NCBI GenBank assembly: GCA_039889245.1
Contig: JAZGVH010000002.1
Coordinates: 3,534,001 to 3,598,000, forward strand
Direction of reading: 5' to 3'
DNA length: 64,000 nucleotides
Source: Dermatophilaceae bacterium Soc4.6
GTDB lineage: Bacteria; Actinomycetota; Actinomycetes; Actinomycetales; Dermatophilaceae
The position numbers were made by a program, and so were the translations under genes. The notes beneath the pieces are model-generated. The model made no database searches. It was not told the origin of the DNA and saw nothing but the letters and a program-made list of their open reading frames with translations. The first letter of the stretch is position 1. Each line of letters starts with the position of its first letter. This document shows positions 1-8,506 of this stretch, piece by piece.

Positions 1-1
1 G

Positions 2-253
2 TGGGGGCTGACCCGCGAGATGTTCACCCTGCTCGGGCTCGATCCCGAGCGGGTGGCCACGACCACGACCGCGGCCTTCCCCCGACCGGCCCCCCGCCCC
101 GCCTACTCCGTGCTGGGGCACGACGCGTGGGCCCGCGCCGGCGTCGAGCCGCTGCCGCCGTGGCGGGCCTCGCTCGCCCGGTCGGTCCGGGCCGTCACGG
201 CCCCCGTGCTCGCCCCGGCCGTCGACGGCTCGACCGTCGGAGGGGCGCGATGA
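2..253 (+). CDS. rmlD: dTDP-4-dehydrorhamnose reductase, C-terminal end (partial)
   Basis: This is the last ~83 residues of a gene whose start lies outside the window. The tail has the RmlD-type ending: a segment with RPAYSVLGHDAW followed by LPPWRASLAR, as in the C-terminal substrate-domain part of NAD(P)H-dependent dTDP-L-rhamnose synthases. The enzyme makes dTDP-L-rhamnose in the cytoplasm. Its stop overlaps the start of the next glycosyltransferase (ATGA at 250-253), so the two are translationally coupled, which fits rhamnose supply to the polysaccharide made by this locus. Only the tail is visible, so the exact reductase subtype is an inference. Confidence 0.62.
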   Translation, partial: WGLTREMFTLLGLDPERVATTTTAAFPRPAPRPAYSVLGHDAWARAGVEPLPPWRASLARSVRAVTAPVLAPAVDGSTVGGAR

Positions 254-2826
254 GCGACCTCGTGCGTCGCGTGCTGCGTCGGGGCGGCGACGAGCCGGTC
301 GACCCGGCCCGTGAGCACCTCACCGACACCCCCGAGACGCTGGTGCCCGGGCTGGTCTCGGTCGTCCTCGTCAACTACAAGGGGGCCGACGACACGATCA
401 CCTGCCTGCGTGCTCTGAAGGAGCTCGACTGGCCCGCCGAGCAGCTCGAGCTGCTGGTCGTCGACAACGACTCGGGCGACGGGTCCGCCGAGCGCATCCG
501 GGCGGCGCTGCCCGACGTCGTCGTGGTCGAGTCGGGCGGCAACCTCGGCTTCGCCGGTGGCTGCAACCTCGGATCGTCCCGCGCCACAGGCGAGTTCGTG
601 GCCTTCCTCAACAACGACGCCCGCCCCGACACCGGGTGGGTCTCGGCTGCCATCGCCGTCTTCCTCGCCGACCACGAGGTCGGCGCCGTGGCCTCCAAGG
701 TCCTTGACTGGGACGGCAAGCTCGTCGACTTCGTCGACGGGTCGCTCACCTGGTGGGGCGGCGGCTACAAGCGCGAGGCCGAGCACGTCGACGCACCGGG
801 CTACGACCGGCCGCAGGACGTCCTCTTCGGCACCGGCGCCGCGATGTTCGTGCGCCGGGCGCTCTTCCACGAGCTCGGCGGCTTCGACGAGCGCTTCTTC
901 ATGTTCTACGAGGACGTCGACTTCGGCTGGCGGCTCAACCTGCTCGGCCACCGCTTCCGCTACGTGCCCACCTCGCTGGCCTTCCACAAGCACCACGCGA
1001 CGATGAACAAGTTCGGCAGCTACCGCGAGGCCTACCTCCTCGAGCGCAACGCGCTCATGTCGCTCTACAAGAACTACGACGACGAGACCCTCGCCCGCAC
1101 CCTCCCGGGAGCGATGGCCCTCGCGGTGCGGCGCTCCGTGGCCCGCACCGACCTCGACGCCCGGATGCTCGACCTGCAGGTGCGACCGGGCGGCGACGGT
1201 GACCCCGACGTCGCCGTGCCGAAGATGGCCCTGACGGGCCCCCTGGCGATCGACTACCTCGTCGAGCACCTGCCGACGCTCCTGCGCGACCGGGAGGACC
1301 TCCAGCGTCGTCGCCGCCGGTCCGACCTCGACCTCTTCCCGCTCTTCCGCCAGGCGCTCGAGCCGGCTTACCCGTTCGACTCCTACGTCAAGGCGCACGG
1401 TGACGTCGTCGAGGCCTTCGGTATCGAGCAGGTCTTCAGCCGGCGCCGCCGGGTGGCCGTGGTCACCGGTGAGCCGCTCGGTGAGCGGATGGCCGGGCCT
1501 GCCATCCGCGCCTACGAGATGTCGCGCCTGATGGGTCTCGAGCACGAGGTGCGGCTCGTCACCACGGCCTCGCGGTGCGACATCGGGGGTGACGGCTTCG
1601 ACACGGAGTCGATCACGAGCAAGAAGGCCCTCAAGGAGCTGGTCGAGTGGGCGGACGTGCTGGTCTTTCAGGGCCTGCTGCTGTCGTTCCACACCTGGAT
1701 CGAGGAGAGCGACACCGTCCTCGTCGCCGACGTCTACGACCCCTTCCACCTCGAGACCCTCGAGCAGGAGCGGGCCCGCCCGACCGACGAGCGCCAGAAG
1801 ATCTCGCACGACACCGTCGATGCGCTCAACCGGCAGCTCTCCCGTGCCGACTACCTGCTGTGCGCCTCCGAGAAGCAGCGTGACTTCTGGCTCGGTCAGC
1901 TCGCCGGCATGGGGCGCATCAACCCCTTCACCTACGACGCCGACGAGAGCCTGCGCCGCCTGATCGACGTCGCCCCCTTCGGGCTGTCGGCCGGCGCCCC
2001 GGTGCAGACCCGGCACGCGCTCAAGGGCACCTTCCCGGGAATCGGTGTCGACGACAAGGTCGTCCTGTGGGGTGGCGGGGTCTACAACTGGTTCGACCCG
2101 CTCACCCTCATCCGGGCCATCGACGTCGTGCGCCGCACCGTCCCGACCGTACGACTCGTCTTCCTGGGAATGAAGCATCCCAACCCCGGCGTGCCCGAGA
2201 TGGACATGGCGGCGCGCACGCGCGAGCTGGCCCGCTCCCTCGGCCTCGAGGGCACCCACGTCTTCTTCAACGAGCAGTGGGTGGCCTACGACGACCGGCA
2301 GAACTACCTGCTCGACTCCGACATCGGCGTCAGCTGTCACTTCGACCACGTGGAGACCGAGTTCAGCTTCCGCACCCGCATCCTCGACTACCTATGGGCG
2401 GGGCTGCCGATCGTGTGCACCGACGGTGACGCCTTCGGTGACCTCGTCTCGCGCGAGGGTCTCGGCGCCGCCGTGCCCCCCGAGGACGTCGAGGCCCTCG
2501 CCCGGGCCATGGCCGACCTGCTCACCGACGAGGAGGCGGCTGCCGCGGCGTCGGAGCGGTCGCGTGCGATCGCCGCGGACTTCACCTGGACCCGTTCGCT
2601 GGCACCGCTGCTCGCGTTCGTCCGCAACCCCACCCGGGCGCCCGACATCGCCCGCAGCAAGGGCGAGGTCGTCGTCTCCGCGGGCCGCTCGTTCACTGCG
2701 CCGCTGCCGAAGGCGCGCATGAAGGACGACCTCCAGCTGGCCAGGCGCTACCTCGAGGAGGGTGGCGTCGGTGAGATCGCCCGCCGCGCCTCCGGCCGCA
2801 TCCTGCGCCTGGCCCGCGGCGGCTGA
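250..2826 (+). CDS. Bifunctional glycosyltransferase: GT2 N-terminal domain fused to GT4-like C-terminal domain
   Basis: 858 aa, starting at the ATG that overlaps the rmlD stop. The upstream in-frame sequence is not protein-like. Residues ~37-330 form a GT2 domain of rhamnosyltransferase/WbbL type: a VSVVLVNYKG start, the metal/UDP-binding segment NNDARPD near residue 122 and the acceptor-side DVDFGWR near 222. Residues ~460-810 form a GT-B (GT4-like) domain with VVLWGGGVYNW near 604 and a donor-binding segment ending DYLWAGLPIVCTDGD near 710. A charged linker joins the two. The protein probably adds two successive sugars, one likely rhamnose, to a cell-surface polysaccharide in the cytoplasm. 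The sugars and linkages cannot be read from sequence. This fusion is about twice the length of a single transferase. Confidence 0.85.
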   Translation: MSDLVRRVLRRGGDEPVDPAREHLTDTPETLVPGLVSVVLVNYKGADDTITCLRALKELDWPAEQLELLVVDNDSGDGSAERIRAALPDVVVVESGGNLGFAGGCNLGSSRATGEFVAFLNNDARPDTGWVSAAIAVFLADHEVGAVASKVLDWDGKLVDFVDGSLTWWGGGYKREAEHVDAPGYDRPQDVLFGTGAAMFVRRALFHELGGFDERFFMFYEDVDFGWRLNLLGHRFRYVPTSLAFHKHHATMNKFGSYREAYLLERNALMSLYKNYDDETLARTLPGAMALAVRRSVARTDLDARMLDLQVRPGGDGDPDVAVPKMALTGPLAIDYLVEHLPTLLRDREDLQRRRRRSDLDLFPLFRQALEPAYPFDSYVKAHGDVVEAFGIEQVFSRRRRVAVVTGEPLGERMAGPAIRAYEMSRLMGLEHEVRLVTTASRCDIGGDGFDTESITSKKALKELVEWADVLVFQGLLLSFHTWIEESDTVLVADVYDPFHLETLEQERARPTDERQKISHDTVDALNRQLSRADYLLCASEKQRDFWLGQLAGMGRINPFTYDADESLRRLIDVAPFGLSAGAPVQTRHALKGTFPGIGVDDKVVLWGGGVYNWFDPLTLIRAIDVVRRTVPTVRLVFLGMKHPNPGVPEMDMAARTRELARSLGLEGTHVFFNEQWVAYDDRQNYLLDSDIGVSCHFDHVETEFSFRTRILDYLWAGLPIVCTDGDAFGDLVSREGLGAAVPPEDVEALARAMADLLTDEEAAAAASERSRAIAADFTWTRSLAPLLAFVRNPTRAPDIARSKGEVVVSAGRSFTAPLPKARMKDDLQLARRYLEEGGVGEIARRASGRILRLARGG

Positions 2827-2936
2827 CCCCGGGGGCGGACGGCCCCCAGCCATCCGACCGGGGGCGGTGGGGCCCCATGACAGGACACCGGGCACACTGG
2901 GTGCCCGGTTCATCCCCGGACGCGGCCTCCATGGGG

Positions 2937-3037
2937 GTGTTGCGGTCGCTCCAGGTCGCAGATCTTCGAGCTGTGGTGAGCCTCTGGCTGTGGCGGTCGC
3001 CTGAGGTCGAGGATCTTCGCGCTGTGGCGGCGTTGAC
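2937..3037. repeat. Two palindromic repeat units, 51 bp apart
   Basis: The gap 2827-3057 between two convergent glycosyltransferase genes holds two related units. Their centres (GCAGATCTTCGAGC and GAGGATCTTCGCGC) begin their AGATCT/GGATCT hexamers at 2960 and 3011, exactly 51 bp apart. Each is preceded by GCGGTCGC and followed by TGTGG. They are diverged members of the family that forms longer arrays at 62.06-62.25 and 63.25-63.34 kb. No gene is seen in this gap. Confidence 0.75.
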
Positions 3038-3057
3038 TGTCGATGGGCGGCCCCACG

Positions 3058-4026
3058 TCAGGAGCCGAGCAGGCGGGCCACGTCGCTCCGGCGACGCCGC
3101 ATGTCGGCCGGCATCGCCCGGCGGGTCGCCAGGGTGCGGGGGAGGCGTCGCAGGAACGCGGCATACGCGCGCAGGCGCAGGAGACCGTCGGGTCGCGCGG
3201 GGCCGCCCCGGGCGATGCGCACCAGCGACATCACCGGGTGGCGCAGCACGACGGGCACGACCAGGCGCCACGGGGCGTCCTTGACCAGGGTGGTCAGGCG
3301 GTTGCGCTCGTTGTGGAAGCGGAAGACCGGGCTGCCGAGCCCCGACGACGCGCCGTGCTCGTGGTGCACGACGGCCTCGTGCACGTAGCGCACCGACCAG
3401 CCACCGAGGCGCAGCCGCCACGAGAGGTCGGTGTCCTCGTAGTAGAGGAAGTAGGCCGCGTCGAAGCCGCCCACACCGGCCACGGCTTCCGCGTCGAGCA
3501 GCACCGCCGCCCCGCAGAAGCCGAAGACGTCGGCCGGAGGGTGCGAGTCGGCCGCGGGCACCAGCCAGTCGCGGTCGGCTCCGTTGCCGTCGCGGTGCAC
3601 GAGCACGCCCGTGGAGTTGACCCGCTCCTGACCGTCGACGGGCTGCGCCAGCAGCACCCGTGCCGTCCAGGCCGCGACCGGCAGCTCGGCCGCGAGGTCG
3701 GCGTCGCGGGAGCGCACCAGGGTCTCGAGGAAGTCGGTCTCGGGGATGGCGTCGTTGTTGAGCAGCACGACCCACGGCGAGGCGACGACCTCGAGCGCGG
3801 CCGCCACGCCGCCGGCGAAGCCGAGGTTGCGCTCCAGCCGCTGCACGGTCGCCTCGGGATGGTGCTGGGCCAGCGCGGACGCCGTCCCGTCGTGCGAGCC
3901 GTTGTCGACGACGTGCACCGCCCAGCGCGAACGGTCGAGGCCCTGCTGCCGCAGCGAGTCGAGGCAGGCCAGCACGAGGTCACGGGCCTCCCAGGTGACG
4001 ACGACGACGGTGAGCTCGGGCGTCAC
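3058..4026 (-). CDS. GT2 family glycosyltransferase, rhamnosyltransferase (WbbL) type
   Basis: 322 aa. A GT2 fold is shown by VVVVTWEARD near residue 7, LNNDAIPE near 93 and the DTDLSWRLR segment near 198, the order seen in WbbL-type dTDP-rhamnosyltransferases. It has no membrane segment except a weak hydrophobic C-terminal region, so it acts at the cytoplasmic face. The ATG overlaps the stop of the ABC transporter ATPase by four bases (4023-4026), and the ATPase in turn abuts the permease, so the three form one minus-strand operon: permease, ATPase, transferase. It likely adds a sugar to the polysaccharide that the transporter exports. The acceptor is unknown. Confidence 0.82.
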   Translation of the reverse strand: MTPELTVVVVTWEARDLVLACLDSLRQQGLDRSRWAVHVVDNGSHDGTASALAQHHPEATVQRLERNLGFAGGVAAALEVVASPWVVLLNNDAIPETDFLETLVRSRDADLAAELPVAAWTARVLLAQPVDGQERVNSTGVLVHRDGNGADRDWLVPAADSHPPADVFGFCGAAVLLDAEAVAGVGGFDAAYFLYYEDTDLSWRLRLGGWSVRYVHEAVVHHEHGASSGLGSPVFRFHNERNRLTTLVKDAPWRLVVPVVLRHPVMSLVRIARGGPARPDGLLRLRAYAAFLRRLPRTLATRRAMPADMRRRRSDVARLLGS

Positions 4027-5321
4027 GCCTCGACGCTCTGCACGACCTCAGGCTGCTCGGGCTCGGCGACCGGCTCGGCGACCGGCTCGGCGACCGGCTC
4101 AACGGGCACCGCGACCTGTTCCTGCGGCGTGAGGAAGCGGGCCTGGCCCGGCGCCGTGCGCAGCTCGCTCTGACGCACCCGGATGCCGGGCAGGACGGCG
4201 GTGGCGATGGACGACTCTCCGTGGCGCAGGGTGAGCACGAGGCTGACGTCGCCGAGCAGCTCGGGCAGCTGCGTGATGCGCCACCGCATCGAGGAGCGGT
4301 GACCGGCGCGCACCTCGGAGGGCGGAATGACCAGGGGCCGCGGGTCAACCTCGATGACCGTGTCCCCGACGCCGTCGATCATCGTCAGCGACGCGGTCAG
4401 GGGCTCGTCGAGGTGGTCGTCGACCCAGTCGATGTCGGCCATGAAGAGGGCCTCGCCGTCGGCCGAGAAGCTGTCGGGGGTCAGGTTGGTGCTGGGGTCG
4501 ACCAGCAGGACGGCCGCGATCTTGGCCAGACCCACGTCGGCGCGACCCACGTTGTCGACGCCCATCAGCTCGTTGAGGCGGTCGCCGCCCTCTCGGGTGG
4601 GGCCGTCGAAGATGACCTGGCCGTGGCTGAGCAGCACGGCGCGGGTGCACAGCGCCTCGACCAGCTGGGCCGAGTGCGACACGAAGAGGATGGTCTTGCC
4701 CTGCCGCTGGAACTCGCCGATGCGGTCGAGGCACTTCTTCTGGAAGGCGGCGTCGCCGACGGCGAGCACCTCGTCGACGATGAGGATGTCGGGGTCGATG
4801 TGCACGGCGACCGAGAAGCCGAGCCGCACATACATCCCCGAGGAGTAGTGCTTGACGGGGTTGTCGATGAACTCGCCGAGCTCGCTGAAGGCGACGATCT
4901 CGTCGAAGAGCGCGTCGGTCTCGGTCTTGGGCACACCGAGCAGGGCGGAGTTGAGGTAGATGTTCTCGCGGCCCGTCAGCTCACCGTCGAAGCCGGCCCC
5001 CAGCTCGAGGAGCGAGGCGACGCGACCCTCGATCTGCACCGTCCCCTCGGTCTGGCGCAGGATGCCGGAGAGGACCTTGAGCAGGGTCGACTTGCCCGAC
5101 CCGTTGGGGCCCATCAGCCCCACGGTCTCGCCGCGGCGCACGACCACGTCAACGCCCCTGAGGGCCCAGAAGTCGTCGGAGGGCCCCTGCTCGCGGCGGA
5201 TCACCCGCTCCTTGAGGCTGGTGGCCTTGCGGCTGTGCCGCTGGAAGCGCTTGCCCACTCCCGTCGCCGCGATGAGCACGGGGGCGTCGGGGTCGAGCTC
5301 CTGCCCGAGCGAGCGCACCAT
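4023..5321 (-). CDS. Polysaccharide ABC exporter, ATP-binding subunit (Wzt-like)
   Basis: 432 aa. Walker A is GPNGSGKST (residues 71-79), the signature is the SSGM variant in YSSGMYVRLGFS that is typical of Wzt/TagH exporters, Walker B is ILIVDEVLAVGD and the H-loop is FVSHS. After the ~250-residue ATPase there is a ~140-residue beta-rich C-terminal domain, as in Wzt proteins that recognise the glycan terminus. The extreme C-terminus is a PVAE tandem repeat (a 12-bp DNA repeat at ~4065-4105). With the permease next door it should export an undecaprenyl-linked polysaccharide across the membrane. Its start lies directly against the permease stop. The specific glycan is unknown. Confidence 0.9.
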   Translation of the reverse strand: MVRSLGQELDPDAPVLIAATGVGKRFQRHSRKATSLKERVIRREQGPSDDFWALRGVDVVVRRGETVGLMGPNGSGKSTLLKVLSGILRQTEGTVQIEGRVASLLELGAGFDGELTGRENIYLNSALLGVPKTETDALFDEIVAFSELGEFIDNPVKHYSSGMYVRLGFSVAVHIDPDILIVDEVLAVGDAAFQKKCLDRIGEFQRQGKTILFVSHSAQLVEALCTRAVLLSHGQVIFDGPTREGGDRLNELMGVDNVGRADVGLAKIAAVLLVDPSTNLTPDSFSADGEALFMADIDWVDDHLDEPLTASLTMIDGVGDTVIEVDPRPLVIPPSEVRAGHRSSMRWRITQLPELLGDVSLVLTLRHGESSIATAVLPGIRVRQSELRTAPGQARFLTPQEQVAVPVEPVAEPVAEPVAEPEQPEVVQSVEA

Positions 5322-6170
5322 CTACAGCTCCTCGGCGAAGTCGGCCGAGAGGCGCCGGAACTGCCACACGCCGAGAGCGAGGACGCCCAGGGAGACGGCG
5401 AAGCCGAGGGCCAGTGCCTTGACGTAGAAGATGTCGTCGGGGCTGGCGAGGATCAGGTTGCCGTTCGGGTCGTAGACCTGGCCGTAGATGGCGCGCTGGA
5501 AGCTCGCGGTGACGCCAGCCATGGGGTTGAGGTAGAACGCGGCCAGCGGCAGCCCGCCGTGCAGCTTCTCGTGGACGAGGGCCGGCGGGTAGATGACGGC
5601 CGAGAGCCACACCCAGGCGAACATCCCGACCTCGAGGATGTGCTGGGTGTCCTTGTAGCGCACGGTCGTGCTCGAGACGAAGAGGGAGAGCCCCACGGTG
5701 AGGGTGAGCACGACCAGCCCGGCAGGCAGCAGCAGCAGCAGCTCGGGGCGCAGCGGCGCGTGGCCGGTCAGCGTCATCGCCAGGATGAGCACGACGTACT
5801 GCAGCAGCACCTGCACCCCGGCGAAGCCGATCGAGGCCAGCGGGAGGGCGATGTGGGGGAAGGGGACCTTCTTGACCAGGCCGGCGTTTCCGGTGATCGA
5901 GGTGGAGGCGCCCATCACGCCCATCTGGAAGAGGTTGAAGACCAGCAGCCCGGAGAGCAGGAAGTAACCGAAGATCGGCACGTTCGACTTGAAGACGTAG
6001 GAGAAGACGAAGGTGTAGACCACCAGCATCAGCAGCGGGTTGGCCAGTGACCACATGAAGCCCAGGGTCGAGCCCTGGTACTTGATCTTCAGGTCCTTGC
6101 GGACCAGCTGCGTGATCAGCTGCAACCGCAGGGACGACTGCGGTGAGTGGCGCTCCGTGGCCAGCGTCAT
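5322..6170 (-). CDS. Polysaccharide ABC exporter, permease subunit (Wzm-like)
   Basis: 282 aa ABC-2 type permease. The start is the ATG at 6170 (MTLATERHSP). In-frame sequence further upstream is Arg/Pro-rich and runs over the divergent gene's promoter, so it is rejected. Early in the protein is the cytosolic amphipathic segment VRKDLKIKYQGSTLGFMW, conserved in Wzm/TagG permeases, then about six hydrophobic segments. It pairs with the adjacent ATPase (stop TAG at 5322-5324 abuts the ATPase start). Together they form the export channel for a lipid-linked polysaccharide. The divergent gene starts at 6293, so 6171-6292 must hold both promoters. Confidence 0.9.
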   Translation of the reverse strand: MTLATERHSPQSSLRLQLITQLVRKDLKIKYQGSTLGFMWSLANPLLMLVVYTFVFSYVFKSNVPIFGYFLLSGLLVFNLFQMGVMGASTSITGNAGLVKKVPFPHIALPLASIGFAGVQVLLQYVVLILAMTLTGHAPLRPELLLLLPAGLVVLTLTVGLSLFVSSTTVRYKDTQHILEVGMFAWVWLSAVIYPPALVHEKLHGGLPLAAFYLNPMAGVTASFQRAIYGQVYDPNGNLILASPDDIFYVKALALGFAVSLGVLALGVWQFRRLSADFAEEL

Positions 6171-6292
6171 GCGCGTCCTTCTGCTCGGTCGAGGCGTGCG
6201 AGGTGGGGTGATCCCCTGCGAGGGTGCTGGCCCACGATACCTGCGCCAGCCGTGCGCCGACACGCGCCGCCGGCGGGTGGCACGATGGCGCG

Positions 6293-7444
6293 GTGCCTGA
6301 TGAGCCCCATGTCCTGAGCGCGCTCGTCGTCGCGACGCAGCTCTCCGCGCCCCTGCCGGGAGGGACGGGCCGGTATGCCGCGAACGTCCTGCGCTCGCTC
6401 GACGCGACCCGGCCGGCCGGAGCCGGCCTGACGGCATACCTGTGTGGCGGGGTCGTGCCCGGCGGCGGTCTCGAGCTGCCGGTGGGGCTCGACTCCTCAC
6501 GGTCGCCGATGGGCTTCCGGGTGCTCGCGCGGCTCTGGGAGCGGGGGCTGCCACCGCGTGCCCCACGCGCCGACCTGGTGCACGCCACGACCCTGATGGT
6601 GCCGCCGACCCGCGCCGGGTCGCGGCTGGTCGTCACCGTGCACGACGTCGTTCCGTGGACCCACCCCGAGACGCTGACGCCCCGCGGCGTCGCCTTCCAC
6701 CGGCGGATGGCTGAGCGCGTGGCCGGCAGCGCCGACCTGATCATCGCGCCGACGGCCGTCGTGGCGCGGCGGCTCGATGAGCTCCTGCAGCCGGCCTGTC
6801 CGGTGCGGGTCGTGCCCCCCGCGGTCGCCGCGGTCTCCGTGCCGGCCGATGCGCCAGCCCGGCGACGGGCCCTGGGCGTGCCGCCGCGCTACCTACTCGT
6901 GGTCGGCACCGCCGAGCCCCGCAAGGGCCTCGACGTGCTGGTGGACGCGCTCGCGGCCGACCCGGGTCTGCCGACCCTCGTCGTGGTTGGACCGCAAGGC
7001 TGGGGCGACGTCGGCGTCGACGACCTGGCCCGGCGACGTGGGGTGGGTAAGCGGGTGCTCGTGGTCGGGCGGGTCAGCGACCCCGACCTCGCCGCCCTGT
7101 ATGCCGGCGCGCTGACCCTGGTCGTGCCCAGTAGGGCGGAGGGCTTCGGGCTGCCCGTCATCGAGGCCATGTCGGTCGGGGTGCCGGTGGTGACCAGTGA
7201 CGACCCGGCGCTGGTCGAGGTGGGCGGGGGAGTAGCTACGATCGCTCCCGTGGGGGACGCCGAGGCCCTCGCTGCGGCCGTGGCCCGCGTCATCGACATG
7301 GTCAACATGGTCAACGCGGCTCACGTAGGGAGCGGTGCGGACCGAGGTGTCGGCATGGCCGAGCGTCGACGGGCAGAAGCCTTCGCACCGGCCCTCGTGG
7401 GGGCTCGACTGTGGGCGGAGTACGCCGCCGTCGTGGTCAGCTGA
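6293..7444 (+). CDS. GT4 family glycosyltransferase
   Basis: 383 aa from GTG 6293, chosen because a NANNNT hexamer (CACGAT, 6281-6286) lies exactly 7 bases upstream, the leaderless spacing seen at many genes here. Residues before this start do not look like a transferase. GT-B fold: a Gly-rich N-terminal loop ([12 protein letters not shown]) binds the acceptor side, [10 protein letters not shown] lies mid-domain, and the C-terminal domain has [16 protein letters not shown] and the EX7E-like motif EGFGLPVIE. The family transfers mannose, glucose or rhamnose from nucleotide sugars with retention. It is divergent from the ABC permease. Its position argues for assembly of the exported glycan. Confidence 0.82.
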   Translation: MPDEPHVLSALVVATQLSAPLPGGTGRYAANVLRSLDATRPAGAGLTAYLCGGVVPGGGLELPVGLDSSRSPMGFRVLARLWERGLPPRAPRADLVHATTLMVPPTRAGSRLVVTVHDVVPWTHPETLTPRGVAFHRRMAERVAGSADLIIAPTAVVARRLDELLQPACPVRVVPPAVAAVSVPADAPARRRALGVPPRYLLVVGTAEPRKGLDVLVDALAADPGLPTLVVVGPQGWGDVGVDDLARRRGVGKRVLVVGRVSDPDLAALYAGALTLVVPSRAEGFGLPVIEAMSVGVPVVTSDDPALVEVGGGVATIAPVGDAEALAAAVARVIDMVNMVNAAHVGSGADRGVGMAERRRAEAFAPALVGARLWAEYAAVVVS

Positions 7445-7461
7445 ACCTGGTGGACGGGCGC

Positions 7462-8286
7462 TCAGGCGAGCACGTCGGCCAGCGATGTGGCGCCCTGGAT
7501 GCGGCGCAGCCCGGCTGCGAAGCCCTCCGCGGCGAGGCCTTGGGACAGGGCGTCCAGATCGGCCGACTCGCCGAACTTCTCGACCAGCAGGACCCGTAGG
7601 CCAGCAGCCTCACCCGCGGTGTACCCGCGGGCCTCCCCGCGGGCCTCCCCGCGGGCCAGGAGTGCCCGGCCTTCCGCGGTGCGCTCAAGCACGTCGCTCA
7701 TGTCGTTCCTTCTGATGGAGTCGGTGATAAGGGCCGCCAGCAGATCGTCTGCTCCCAGCATAGCGAGATCGACGAGGGTGGCCCGGGCATCCGGGTCGTC
7801 CGTCACCGCCGCGATCTGGGCAACCACCGCGTCGACGAGCGTCGGTGACGCACGCGATCCGAGGGCCAGCGGAGCCAGAGGAGAGCCGCGGAGCACGGTC
7901 TGGTCCAGGGTGGTGACGTCCAGCACGTCGTAGGTCAGGGTGAGCCCGCCGGCCTCGTACTGGCCCGTGTAAGGACCGCCGAGGGGCAAGATCACGACCT
8001 GTCGTGGCGGCTCGCCGTGCTCGGTCGTGATGGCCAACCAGTGCCGCACCAGCCGGAGCTCGAAGTCGTCGGCAGGTGAGCGCTGGACTTCGACGTGCAC
8101 CACGAACGGAGCGCCGTCGGGCGGTCGGACCTGGAAGACGCCGTCAGCGCGCAGCTTCATCGTGAACTCGGTCGGCGCCGGGGTGACCTCGGCTCCAGTG
8201 GCGTCGATGTCGCACAGGATGCGCAGGGCCTCGCGCGGGAAGTCTCGGAACAGACGCTTGTACACACCGTCCCAGTCTTCTGGCAT
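7462..8286 (-). CDS. Rpn/YhgA-like PD-(D/E)XK nuclease family protein
   Basis: 274 aa from ATG 8286, which has a strong GGAGGAGG ribosome site just upstream. The N-terminal half resembles the Rpn/transposase_31 nuclease-like family: a beta strand with FVVHVEVQ (the E-x-Q of a PD-(D/E)XK core), then a region rich in VVILPLGG. The C-terminal ~80 residues are helical and contain a repetitive ARGEARGEARG element encoded by a 12-bp DNA repeat near 7630-7665. This is typical of Rpn proteins, whose C-termini carry variable repeats. Rpn proteins promote recA-independent recombination or act in phage defence; whether this one is active is unknown. It sits convergently against a glycosyltransferase and next to a broken HNH gene. 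Confidence 0.6.
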   Translation of the reverse strand: MPEDWDGVYKRLFRDFPREALRILCDIDATGAEVTPAPTEFTMKLRADGVFQVRPPDGAPFVVHVEVQRSPADDFELRLVRHWLAITTEHGEPPRQVVILPLGGPYTGQYEAGGLTLTYDVLDVTTLDQTVLRGSPLAPLALGSRASPTLVDAVVAQIAAVTDDPDARATLVDLAMLGADDLLAALITDSIRRNDMSDVLERTAEGRALLARGEARGEARGYTAGEAAGLRVLLVEKFGESADLDALSQGLAAEGFAAGLRRIQGATSLADVLA

Positions 8287-8506
8287 GGACCCCTCCTCCG
8301 GGTGGGTTGGCCACGGGCTCTGCCCGGGGCGCCGCGATTCCAGCGGTCTGATGGGAACGCTAGGGGGAGGGTCTGACAGGCCATGGCGACTGAGGCCGAG
8401 CAGGCTGGCGCGCTCGTGCACCCGGGCCGCGCGGTCTGGCCGAAGGCGATCCACTGGCCACTCCCACCCCTTGCCACCCGACGGTTGGATACGTAGAATC
8501 GAACAC

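Noticed and set aside
103-2349. A 748-residue minus-strand reading frame
   Set aside because: It is antisense to a clear glycosyltransferase. Its composition is Val/Glu/Arg/Gly-rich, the usual shadow of GC-rich coding DNA.
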